In this document: positions 1 to 6,202 of the stretch, in pieces
Layout of the letters: every line of letters starts with the position of its first letter
How positions within the stretch are numbered: position 1 is the first letter of the stretch
Translations under genes and position numbers: made by a program
Notes under the pieces: generated by a model
What the model saw: only the letters and a program-made list of their open reading frames with translations
The model's database searches: none
Told to the model about the DNA's origin: nothing
From: Clostridiaceae bacterium
GTDB lineage: Bacteria > Bacillota > Clostridia > Oscillospirales > Acutalibacteraceae
Assembly: GCA_904501685.1 (NCBI GenBank)
Contig: CAJGBX010000043.1
Span: 1 to 10,225, forward strand
Direction: 5' to 3'
DNA length: 10,225 bases

Positions 1-1559
1 ACCGTGCACACGGTGATTTTGCCGTTAATGCCGCTCTTTGTTGGGCAAAGGCGTTTCGCTCAAATCCCAGAAAGATTGCCGAGGCCTTGGCCGAAAACTT
101 CGATTTTGAGGGTACTTATATTCAAAAGGCAGAGATTGCAGGTCCCGGATTTATAAATCTGTTTCTTTCCGACCGATATTATGCCGCAATTGTCAGTGAT
201 GTTCTAAAAAGCGGTGAAGATTACGGTAAGTCCGACTTAGGTCAGGGCAAAAAAGTAATGGTGGAATTTGTTTCGGCAAACCCGACAGGACCTATGCATA
301 TCGGTAATGCACGCGGTGGTGCTTTGGGTGACTGTCTGGCTGCAGTTTTGGATAAAGCCGGCTACGATGTAACAAGGGAATTTTATGTTAATGATGCAGG
401 TAATCAGATTGCAAAATTCGGTGCATCCCTTGAGGCACGTTATTTGCAGATTTTTGATTCTTCAGTTGAGTTTCCTGAGGATGGCTATCACGGGGCTGAT
501 ATTACCGAGAGAGCTAAGGAGTTTGCTGAAATTCACGGCGACAGCTTTGTTTCGAGGAGCGAGGAAGAGCGTAGGGAAGCTTTAGTAAGCTATGCTTTAC
601 CGCTTAATATCGAAGGCTTGAGAACCGACCTCGGCACCTACAGAATCAATTATGATGTATGGTTTAAAGAGTCCGAGCTTTACAAATCGGGAGCCATTGA
701 CAGTATTGTTAAGATTTTGACTGACAAGGGCCTTACCTATGAAAAGGACGGAGCTATTTGGTATAAAGCAACCGATTTCGGCGGGGAAAAGGACGAGGTG
801 CTGATTAGAGCCAATGGCAATCCGACCTATTTTGCAGGTGATATTGCATATCATCACAACAAATTTGCTGTTCGCGGCTTTAATAAGGTGATTAACATCT
901 GGGGTGCCGACCACCACGGTCACGTTGCACGTTTAAAGGGTGCAATGGATGCAGTCGGTCTTGACGGCAATAAGCTTGATGTTGTTTTGATGCAGCTTGT
1001 ACGCTTGGTACGTAACGGTGAGGTTGTAAGGGTTTCAAAGCGTACAGGTAAGTCGATTACCTTAAAAACCCTGCTTGATGAGGTGCCTCTGGATGCTGCA
1101 AGATTCATTTTCAATTCTAAAGAGCCGAATACTCATTTGGAATTTGATCTTGATTTAGCGGTTGAGCAGTCAAGTCAGAATCCCGTTTATTATGTTCAGT
1201 ATGCTCACGCCAGAATTTGCAGTATTTTAAGAAATTTGTCTGCTGACGGCATCTCACCGAAAACCTTGAATGAGGACGAGCTGTGTATTTTGAACGCCTC
1301 TGAGGAGCGTGAGCTGATTCGACATATATCGGAGTTCACAAGTGAGATTGAAAACTCCGCATTAAGCTATGATTCGGCAAGAATTACCCGTTATGTGCTT
1401 GATTTAGCAACATTGTTCCACAAGTTCTATAATGCTTGCAGAGTAAAGTGTGATGACGAGGCTTTGATGCAGGCAAGAATTTCACTTTGCTTGGCAACAA
1501 AAACTACAATTGCAAATGTTTTGGCAATGCTTAAAATCGAAGCCCCTGAAAGTATGTAA
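1..1559 (+). CDS. argS: Arginyl-tRNA synthetase, 5'-truncated by window edge
   Basis: Class I aminoacyl-tRNA synthetase that charges tRNA-Arg with arginine in the cytoplasm. The open frame runs without a stop from base 3 to the TAA at 1557-1559, giving 518 visible residues. Full-length bacterial ArgS is about 560 residues, so roughly 40 N-terminal residues lie off the left edge. The first codons read RAHGDFAVNAAL, typical of the N-terminal tRNA-recognition domain. The adenylate-forming signature appears as PTGPMHIGN (visible residues about 93-102, HIGH-type). The second signature is VSKRTGK at about 344-350, in place of KMSKS. The tail, with YAHARICSIL and the helical end, is the DALR anticodon-binding domain. 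A TTG at 87 lies in frame, but it is internal because conserved family sequence continues upstream of it. The gene ends at a strong hairpin terminator shared with the convergent neighbour. The assignment is secure. Confidence 0.97.
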   Translation, partial: RAHGDFAVNAALCWAKAFRSNPRKIAEALAENFDFEGTYIQKAEIAGPGFINLFLSDRYYAAIVSDVLKSGEDYGKSDLGQGKKVMVEFVSANPTGPMHIGNARGGALGDCLAAVLDKAGYDVTREFYVNDAGNQIAKFGASLEARYLQIFDSSVEFPEDGYHGADITERAKEFAEIHGDSFVSRSEEERREALVSYALPLNIEGLRTDLGTYRINYDVWFKESELYKSGAIDSIVKILTDKGLTYEKDGAIWYKATDFGGEKDEVLIRANGNPTYFAGDIAYHHNKFAVRGFNKVINIWGADHHGHVARLKGAMDAVGLDGNKLDVVLMQLVRLVRNGEVVRVSKRTGKSITLKTLLDEVPLDAARFIFNSKEPNTHLEFDLDLAVEQSSQNPVYYVQYAHARICSILRNLSADGISPKTLNEDELCILNASEERELIRHISEFTSEIENSALSYDSARITRYVLDLATLFHKFYNACRVKCDDEALMQARISLCLATKTTIANVLAMLKIEAPESM

Positions 1560-1570
1560 GATATTGAAAC

Positions 1571-1609
1571 AAAACGAAAGCCGGCAGTTTAACTGCCGGC
1601 TTTCGTTTT
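1571..1609. terminator. Bidirectional intrinsic terminator between argS and LUD gene
   Basis: Two perfectly complementary 19-nt arms (1571-1589 and 1591-1609) are separated by one T, giving a GC-rich core (GCCGGCAG/CTGCCGGC) flanked by A and T runs. A realistic loop is TTTAA. The T-rich flank on each strand makes it usable in both directions. It starts 11 nt after the argS stop and ends 14 nt beyond the stop of the minus-strand gene. Confidence 0.93.
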
Positions 1610-1623
1610 ACTTTTTATAAGAA

Positions 1624-2274
1624 TTAATATCCTAAATCCTCATTTACGATAATGACCTTGATGCGGTCGGGGTTGACCTGCTCGCCTAAGGTGATGTAGC
1701 TTCGGCAGATGCGGTCTTTAGACCGGCAACCCGATGCCGGATTGAGTGCGCCGCCATTTTCATAAGCAATGCATTTGCCGGTTGCGGCACAGGGAGTTTT
1801 CTTGCCCAGACGCTTGCAGTTAAGCGGTGCGGCAATTGATTTAACTCGCTTCACAGCCTCATCCATATCCTTTACGATTTTATTTTTACCTACAATGAAA
1901 ATTACGGTTTTCGGACCGTAAATGGAAGCAGCCACACGGTTTCCGGTGCCGTCAACGTTATATAATTCGCCGTTTTCGGTAACGGCGTTTGCCGATAAAA
2001 GATAAGCGTCGGCTGAAAGGGACTTATGAAACACCTCGTGAATTTCTTCTATGGTTTTATCGCCGTAGCGGTCTAGAAAAACATAATCACCGCATCTTAA
2101 GGTGTTCAGCATATCAAGCTGACCTAAGGTGACTGAGCCGCCGGCACCTACAGTTTCACCTTTATTGATAAAGGAAAGCGCAATTTCTTTAGCCTCTTCC
2201 TTGGTTTCGGCGTAAAAGCTTTGCATTTTGTTTTTGTCTAAATTTTCCATTGTTTTCTTGATTATATCGGTCAT
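1624..2274 (-). CDS. LUD-domain protein (lactate utilisation LutC/YkgG-like, function unassigned)
   Basis: A 216-residue protein of the LUD superfamily (formerly DUF162). The N-terminal helical part is followed by VGAGGSVTLGQL at about 42-53, then by SANAVTENGELYNVDGTGNR at about 94-113. Both are typical of the nucleotide-binding-like LUD fold. The C-terminal third is Cys-rich (C153, C162, C168, C183, C190), with TPCAATGKC and GCRSKDRIC, the positions where stand-alone members of this family carry a conserved cysteine cluster. Compared with the CxxC spacing I remember for relatives, about 14 residues seem inserted between C168 and C183. LutC takes part in L-lactate oxidation with LutA and LutB, but no lutA or lutB lies nearby, so the metabolic role cannot be assigned. 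The start is supported by AAGGAG at 2282-2287, 7 nt before the ATG. The gene appears monocistronic, with its own promoter candidate and a terminator on each side. Confidence 0.85.
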   Translation of the reverse strand: MTDIIKKTMENLDKNKMQSFYAETKEEAKEIALSFINKGETVGAGGSVTLGQLDMLNTLRCGDYVFLDRYGDKTIEEIHEVFHKSLSADAYLLSANAVTENGELYNVDGTGNRVAASIYGPKTVIFIVGKNKIVKDMDEAVKRVKSIAAPLNCKRLGKKTPCAATGKCIAYENGGALNPASGCRSKDRICRSYITLGEQVNPDRIKVIIVNEDLGY

Positions 2275-2298
2275 AGCTATTCTCCTTGAAAAATATAA

Positions 2299-2327
2299 AA
2301 GGCGGTAGATTTAAAATCCATCGCCTT
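2299..2327 (-). promoter_or_regulatory. Stem-loop just upstream of the LUD gene
   Basis: Imperfect 13-bp hairpin with a 3-nt loop. The six outer pairs (AAGGCG/CGCCTT) are perfect, followed by an A/C mismatch, a G-U wobble on the minus strand and four further pairs. On the minus strand it is followed by TTTTATATTTTTC, so it looks like a weak terminator or attenuator in front of the ribosome binding site. It could also be a back-up terminator for rny transcripts. The predicted start of transcription falls within its 5' arm, so its presence in the LUD transcript is uncertain. Confidence 0.4.
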
Positions 2328-2328
2328 A

Positions 2329-2357
2329 ATTTTAGCATATTGCATTAAAGAATACAA
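2329..2357 (-). promoter_or_regulatory. Candidate promoter for the LUD gene (extended -10)
   Basis: On the minus strand, a -35-like TTGTAT (2357-2352) is separated by 17 nt from TAAAAT (2334-2329). The -10 box is preceded by TGC, making an extended -10 (TGnTAAAAT). The -35 is weak (3 of 6). The location between the rny terminator and the LUD start fits a separate transcription unit. Confidence 0.5.
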
Positions 2358-2410
2358 TATCAGTTACCTAAAAAATGTCATTCGGTCACGTTTGTAAATT
2401 TTTGCAATAA

Positions 2411-2440
2411 AAAGCGCCGTTTTTTAAAAAACGGCGCTTT
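2411..2440 (-). terminator. Intrinsic terminator of rny
   Basis: A perfect 30-nt palindrome made of two 15-nt arms with no spacer: AAAGCGCCG, six T, six A, CGGCGCTTT. A hairpin therefore needs a small loop from the central T/A run. On the minus strand it is followed by TTATTGC, so the T tract reads TTTTTATTG. It begins 16 nt after the rny stop. Confidence 0.92.
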
Positions 2441-2456
2441 AAAATGCGATATGGGA

Positions 2457-4001
2457 TTATTTTGCGTAATCAATTACTCGGTTTTCGCGGATAAGGTTAA
2501 CCTTAATCTGACCGGGGTAGTCAAGATTGTTTTCAATTTCCTTGACAATGTCACGTGCAACCAAAATCATTTGGTCGTCGTTAATTGCCTCGGGCTTAAC
2601 CATAACACGAATTTCACGACCGGCCTGAATTGCAAACGAGGTTTCAACACCGCTAAAGGAATTGGCGATTTCCTCCAGCTTTTCGAGACGCTTGATATAG
2701 CTCTCGATGTTTTCACGTCGTGCACCCGGACGTGCGGCTGAAATGGCATCAGCAGCCTGAACAAGACAAGCGATAACAGTCTTAGCCTCAACATCACCGT
2801 GGTGGGCGTGAATGGCGTGGACAACTGCTTCGTTTTCCTTGTATTTCTTAGCAACCTCAACACCCAGTTGGATGTGTGAGCCTTCCTGCTCGTGGTCAAT
2901 TGACTTACCGATATCGTGTAAAAGACCTGCACGCTTGGCAAGGGAAATATCCTCACCCAACTCAGCAGCTAAAAGACCGGCAATATAGCAAACCTCAAGC
3001 GAGTGGTTAAGTACATTCTGTCCGTAGCTGGTACGGTAGAAAAGACGTCCCAAAAGCTTAACGATTTCGGGATGCATACTGTGAACGCCGGCATCAAGCA
3101 TAGCCTGTTCACCCTTTTGCTTAATGGTACGTTCAACCTCCTGACGCGACTTTTCAACAGTCTCCTCAATGCGAGCCGGATGAATACGTCCGTCAACAAT
3201 TAATTTTTCCAAGGTCAAGCGGGCAATTTCACGGCGAACGGGGTCAAAGCTTGAAACAGTGATGGCCTCAGGTGTATCATCAATAATCAAATCAACACCG
3301 GTAGCGGTTTCCAAAGCTCGGATATTACGACCCTCACGACCGATAATTCTGCCTTTCATTTCGTCATTGGGAAGTGCTACAACCGAAACGGTAGCCTCGG
3401 ATGAATGGTCAGCAGCACAACGCTGGATTGCCATAGAAATAAGCTCACGTGCACGCTGGTCAGCTTCTTCCTTTAACTGTTGGTCATATTCGGAAATTTT
3501 CAGTGCCTTTTCGTGCTGGAGCTCACCGTCAAGCTGATTCAAAAGCTGAGCCTTTGCCTGTTCGGCAGTAAAGCCCGAAATCTTTTCAAGCATATCAAAC
3601 TGACTTTTCTTCAACTGTTCGGCTTCAACCAAGCGTTCCTCAACGACCTTTTGACGCTCGGCGATTTTGTTTTCCTTTACCTCAAGATTTTCAAGCTTGC
3701 GTTCCAACGCCTCTTCCTTTTGCTGGATTCTGTGTTCCTGGCGTTGTACCTCAGCGCGACGCTCACGCAAATCCTTCTCGGTTTCGTTACGTGAACGGAT
3801 AATCTCATCTTTTGCCTCTAGAATTGCTTCTTTTTTCTTGGCTTCAGCATTTTTCATTGCATCATTCAAAATGCGTCTTGCCTCATCTTCGGCAGAGCCG
3901 ATTGCGGCTTCTGCGGTTCTGCGACGGTGTGACGAGCCTGAAAAGAAAGCTATAATTGCTATGACAAGCGCGGCAACACCTTCAATGATGTACCACAACA
4001 T
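2457..4001 (-). CDS. rny: Ribonuclease Y
   Basis: Membrane-anchored endoribonuclease that initiates mRNA decay and processing in many Firmicutes (B. subtilis YmdA/Rny). With the start at 4001 it is 514 residues, close to the usual ~520. Domain order is canonical. An N-terminal membrane anchor (residues 2-20, [17 protein letters not shown]) is followed by a long charged coiled coil (about 28-190). A KH RNA-binding domain carries [11 protein letters not shown] at 217-227. An HD phosphohydrolase domain carries [12 protein letters not shown] at 360-371 (metal-binding His362-Asp363) and HAHHGD at 398-403. The C-terminus, [11 protein letters not shown], closely resembles characterised family members. 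The ATG at 4001 is chosen because AGGAGG (4012-4017) sits 10 nt before it and the anchor begins right there. The upstream ATG at 4058 would add 19 unrelated residues. The gene is monocistronic, with a strong promoter, a leader of about 120 nt and a terminator. Confidence 0.97.
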   Translation of the reverse strand: MLWYIIEGVAALVIAIIAFFSGSSHRRRTAEAAIGSAEDEARRILNDAMKNAEAKKKEAILEAKDEIIRSRNETEKDLRERRAEVQRQEHRIQQKEEALERKLENLEVKENKIAERQKVVEERLVEAEQLKKSQFDMLEKISGFTAEQAKAQLLNQLDGELQHEKALKISEYDQQLKEEADQRARELISMAIQRCAADHSSEATVSVVALPNDEMKGRIIGREGRNIRALETATGVDLIIDDTPEAITVSSFDPVRREIARLTLEKLIVDGRIHPARIEETVEKSRQEVERTIKQKGEQAMLDAGVHSMHPEIVKLLGRLFYRTSYGQNVLNHSLEVCYIAGLLAAELGEDISLAKRAGLLHDIGKSIDHEQEGSHIQLGVEVAKKYKENEAVVHAIHAHHGDVEAKTVIACLVQAADAISAARPGARRENIESYIKRLEKLEEIANSFSGVETSFAIQAGREIRVMVKPEAINDDQMILVARDIVKEIENNLDYPGQIKVNLIRENRVIDYAK

Positions 4002-4011
4002 AAATTCGGTA

Positions 4012-4017
4012 CCTCCT
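4012..4017 (-). promoter_or_regulatory. Ribosome binding site deciding the rny start
   Basis: The minus strand reads AAAGGAGG followed by a 10-nt spacer and ATG at 4001. This near-consensus Shine-Dalgarno lies inside the frame of the longer 533-residue reading that starts at 4058, so the shorter start is favoured. I saw no comparable site before the 4058 ATG. Confidence 0.85.
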
Positions 4018-4128
4018 TTATATAATAACTGCTGTTTAAAAACCGGTCGCATGTTCACCGCGGTATATCAAAGTATCATATCTCGTTTCGCCAATATGAG
4101 CACACAATACATCATTATATCCTTTATT

Positions 4129-4157
4129 ATTGTATATCTAAAACCGTGTTATGTCAA
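4129..4157 (-). promoter_or_regulatory. Strong sigma-A-type promoter for rny
   Basis: On the minus strand, a perfect -35 TTGACA (4157-4152), a 17-nt spacer and a -10 TACAAT (4134-4129, 5 of 6). Transcription would begin near 4122, giving a 5' leader of about 120 nt. A further TATAAT-like hexamer lies just downstream on the same strand (near 4117), but without a clear -35. Confidence 0.82.
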
Positions 4158-4213
4158 GTACATTTTGCGGTATGATGCTAAAAATTACACAACATATATT
4201 ATTTTTCGATAAA

Positions 4214-4242
4214 AAATGCGCCGAAAAGCTTTCGGCGCATTT
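4214..4242 (-). terminator. Intrinsic terminator of the pssA-psd operon
   Basis: 13-bp perfect stem with a 3-nt loop: arms 4214-4226 and 4230-4242, core TGCGCCGAAA/TTTTCGGCGCA-like. On the minus strand it is followed by an uninterrupted T tract reading TTTTTTATCG. It lies 11 nt past the psd stop. Confidence 0.92.
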
Positions 4243-4253
4243 ATAACGTAATA

Positions 4254-5102
4254 TTAAATTGAAACACCTATTTTTTCACCGTATTTTACATTGGTTTCAA
4301 GCTCATTCTCGGTATTGTCAATAAGCTCCTTATCTAAAATCAGACGGTTTCCTTCGGTTAAAACAATTACGGTTGAGCCGCCAAACAAAAACTTCCCCTT
4401 TTCGGAACCTTTTTCTGCAATACAACCGTCGGTTTCGTTGTTGCTTATTTTACCGACCATAAGAGCACCGACCTCAATTTGAACAATAGTGCCGAATTTA
4501 TCGGTGTCAACCACAGTATACTCTCTGACGTTTTCGCGAAAAATAGGGTAGCGTCTCATTGCAATAGGTTGAACGGTATGATATTTACCCTTAATGTGTA
4601 CCGATTTTTCAGCCTTACCGTCGGCCGGCCAGCAGTAACGATGGTAGTTATCGACTGCTAAACGAAAAATTAAACAGTGACCGCCTGAAAACCTTTCTGC
4701 AAGCTCACAGTTTTCCAATAAATCGGCAATTGTATAGTCTACACCCTTTACGGTAAAATATCGCTCGGGAGTTATAGGGTATACCGAAAGTCGGGCATCG
4801 GCAGGTGAAATAAAGGCGTTTTCGTCATCACAAACAGGTCTTGCACCGGATTTTACCTGACGTGTAAAAAAGTCATTAAAAGACTTGAATTTTCTGTCCT
4901 CATAATCGGTCATATCAATACTGTTTGACTTGATAAAGCCTTTGACAAACAGTGATGATATTTTGCGGTCAAGAAAAAAGCCTGCTATATTTGAAATAGG
5001 TTTACATATTAACGGTCTGAGCAAGCACCTGCCGACCGCAGTGTTATATAAAAACCGGAGCGAGTCGGCCCCGGTTTTATTTATACTTTCAGTAGTTCTC
5101 AT
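4254..5102 (-). CDS. psd: Phosphatidylserine decarboxylase proenzyme
   Basis: Pyruvoyl-dependent, membrane-associated enzyme that converts phosphatidylserine to phosphatidylethanolamine, the second step after PssA. The protein is 282 residues, of the Psd type seen in Clostridia. Visible catalytic elements are SPADAR at 99-104 (Asp102), DNYHRY at 151-156 (His154), and the self-cleavage motif GGST at 241-244. Ser243 is expected to become the pyruvoyl group of a short C-terminal alpha chain. The motif is GGST rather than the LGST of E. coli. The ATG overlaps the pssA stop (ATGA at 5102-5099), and there is no good Shine-Dalgarno, so translation probably depends on coupling to pssA. Codons 9-20 also form a terminator-like hairpin and include GGG, TCG, CTC and CGG, which look uncommon for the surrounding genes. 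Confidence 0.95.
   Translation of the reverse strand: MRTTESINKTGADSLRFLYNTAVGRCLLRPLICKPISNIAGFFLDRKISSLFVKGFIKSNSIDMTDYEDRKFKSFNDFFTRQVKSGARPVCDDENAFISPADARLSVYPITPERYFTVKGVDYTIADLLENCELAERFSGGHCLIFRLAVDNYHRYCWPADGKAEKSVHIKGKYHTVQPIAMRRYPIFRENVREYTVVDTDKFGTIVQIEVGALMVGKISNNETDGCIAEKGSEKGKFLFGGSTVIVLTEGNRLILDKELIDNTENELETNVKYGEKIGVSI
5051..5078 (-). promoter_or_regulatory. Terminator-like hairpin inside the start of psd
   Basis: The minus strand reads AAAACCGGGGC, loop CGACTC, GCTCCGGTTTT, then TATATAAC. The stem is 11 bp with one G-U pair and a 6-nt loop, and the 3' arm runs into TTTTTATAT. It covers about psd codons 9-18, shortly after the overlapping pssA stop. It has the form of an intrinsic terminator, and a translating ribosome would melt it, so it may act as a polarity or attenuation site. 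The structure is seen in the sequence; the function is inferred. Confidence 0.4.
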
Positions 5103-5740
5103 TTTAATGATTTCAAGAGGATCAAAATTGCAAGCTCGATAAGTCCTATAAAAATCAGCACCAAAATTCCCTTAAAGGTAGGCTTTTTGATTTTAAGACT
5201 CTTTATTACAAACAAAGCGCCGGTTACTACAAGAGCACCTAAATAGATGAACTGCATATATTCTTTAAAGGAATTAATAAATACTGCAAGGAAGAAGAAC
5301 GGAAAAATCAGTGAGGATGAGGTTACCGGCAATCCCGAGTAATTTTTACGCTTTTCAGTGGTTTTCTGCTGACGTTCTTCTTCAGTGACATTAAAATATG
5401 CCAAGCGAATAAGTGCTGCCAAGGTGAAAAGACAAAAAACGGGAATATACAACGGGCTTGTCATACCGACAGAATAGCCGATACAGCAGGGAAGTACACC
5501 GAAACACACCAAGTCACACAACGAATCCAGCTGAATACCGAAACGTTTTTCCTGTTCAGTGCTTTGTGTTCTCATTCTCGCAACACGGCCGTCAAAAGCA
5601 TCACAAAGGCCGGAAAAAAGCAAGCAAATTGTAGCAAGTCCGGGATGAGTCGGGCTCATTAAGCAAAAGAAGATACCCGTAATACCGGAACAAAGTGAAA
5701 GATAAGTTAAAATTACAGTATAATTATAAAAACCTAACAT
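5099..5740 (-). CDS. pssA: CDP-diacylglycerol--serine O-phosphatidyltransferase
   Basis: Integral membrane enzyme that joins serine to CDP-diacylglycerol, making phosphatidylserine and CMP. The 213-residue protein carries the CDP-alcohol phosphotransferase signature: D47-x2-D50-G51-x2-A54-R55, then G68-x3-D72-x3-D76 (text CDAFDGRVAR and FGIQLDSLCD). The gap between AR and G is 12 residues, where the short form of the motif has 8. I believe this spacing is common in clostridial PssA. Hydrophobic helices lie around residues 8-28, 33-47, 76-92, 97-116, 141-157, 161-181 and 190-210. The start has AAGGAG (5749-5754) 8 nt upstream. It is the first gene of a two-gene operon, and the downstream psd overlaps it by 4 nt, which matches the pathway order. 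Confidence 0.95.
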   Translation of the reverse strand: MLGFYNYTVILTYLSLCSGITGIFFCLMSPTHPGLATICLLFSGLCDAFDGRVARMRTQSTEQEKRFGIQLDSLCDLVCFGVLPCCIGYSVGMTSPLYIPVFCLFTLAALIRLAYFNVTEEERQQKTTEKRKNYSGLPVTSSSLIFPFFFLAVFINSFKEYMQFIYLGALVVTGALFVIKSLKIKKPTFKGILVLIFIGLIELAILILLKSLK

Positions 5741-5799
5741 TAAGTCAGCTCCTTAATAATTTTCAATCAACAAAACATAATTCGACATGTTACAATCAC

Positions 5800-5829
5800 A
5801 GTATACCACAACAAATCGGAAAATGAAAG
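5800..5829 (-). promoter_or_regulatory. Candidate promoter for pssA-psd
   Basis: On the minus strand an extended -10, TGGTATACT (TATACT at 5805-5800), is preceded at 18 nt by a weak -35-like CTTTCA (5829-5824). Transcription would begin near 5793, about 50 nt before the pssA start. The -35 is poor, so the call rests mainly on the extended -10 and its position. Confidence 0.45.
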
Positions 5830-5869
5830 TGTTATTTTAATAAAGTTAAGGAAAAAGTGTGGAATGTTC

Positions 5870-5898
5870 TTGATTTTTTACATATATTAAACTATTAT
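5870..5898 (+). promoter_or_regulatory. Candidate promoter facing the LOG-like gene
   Basis: TTGATT (5870-5875, 4 of 6), a 17-nt spacer and TATTAT (5893-5898, 5 of 6). Predicted transcription begins near 5905, only a few bases before the inverted-repeat element at 5909. If used, the entire element would be the 5' leader of the LOG-like gene. Confidence 0.5.
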
Positions 5899-5908
5899 GT
5901 ATGTAATC

Positions 5909-6187
5909 TTAGCCAAAGCATTAAAACCCGAACCAGCCTAAAAGGGCGGTTTTAAGGTATCTTTTGGCTCTTTGTCGCACATAGGCGACAGCCTTATGTG
6001 CTTCGCATCACCAAAATCTTCTCATAAAACCGTACCTTTTAGGTCGTGGAATTTTGTGAAATAAGGATTTTTGATGTGGCGAGGCACAAAACGCAGCAAA
6101 TCCTTTCGGATTTGCGAGTATTTTAACAATGCCACAGCATTAAATCCTAATCCCAAAATCTGATTCGGGTTTCAATGCTTTGGCTAA
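5909..6187. repeat. 279-bp element with 28-bp terminal inverted repeats (MITE-like or structured leader)
   Basis: The ends (5909-5936 and 6160-6187) are complementary over 28 nt with two differences; the left end begins TTAGCCAAAGCATT. Nested inside are a 17-bp stem with a 1x2 internal loop (5937-5954 with 6025-6043), which itself contains a hairpin at 5977-6001, and a second arm pairing 6065-6080 with 6131-6147. The second arm contains a perfect 8-bp hairpin with a TTTC loop (6096-6115). No open reading frame of useful length is present. The repeats are bounded by TA at 5910-5911 and 6185-6186, compatible with a TA target duplication, but TA is its own complement so this is weak evidence. 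No longer direct repeat flanks the element. It stops two bases before the AAGGAG-type ribosome binding site of the next gene. It fills most of the 462-nt gap between pssA and that gene. Confidence 0.7.
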
Positions 6188-6202
6188 AAGGAGAGTAGTC
6201 TT

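Noticed and set aside
87..1559. argS starting at the TTG at base 87 (490 residues)
   Set aside because: The frame is open to base 3, and the residues upstream of 87 are conserved ArgS N-terminal sequence (HGDFAVNAAL), so the TTG is an internal leucine codon and the gene is truncated by the window edge.
2451..2741. Plus-strand open frame opposite the rny 3' end, and similar short frames opposite metH and psd
   Set aside because: All lie fully within confidently assigned genes on the other strand and have no supporting start signals.
4002..4058. Longer RNase Y with start at 4058 (533 residues)
   Set aside because: The strong Shine-Dalgarno lies inside this extension, 10 nt before the ATG at 4001, and the family begins with the membrane anchor that starts right after that ATG.
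3667..4212. 181-codon plus-strand open frame opposite the rny 5' region
   Set aside because: It is antisense to the coiled-coil coding part of rny. The Ser/Phe/Ala-rich composition is what the complement of Glu/Lys/Arg-rich codons gives, and there is no ribosome binding site or family resemblance.
5909..6187. Assignment of the element to a known riboswitch class
   Set aside because: I could not match its conserved segments to any class I know, and a 28-bp near-perfect closing stem is longer than a typical P1. Kept only as an open possibility.
5741..6202. Small protein or tRNA gene in the pssA-LOG intergenic gap
   Set aside because: No open frame with a ribosome binding site was found, and the branched fold lacks tRNA landmarks such as a TTCGA-type T-loop and an anticodon arm of proper size. 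The sequence is better explained as an inverted-repeat element.
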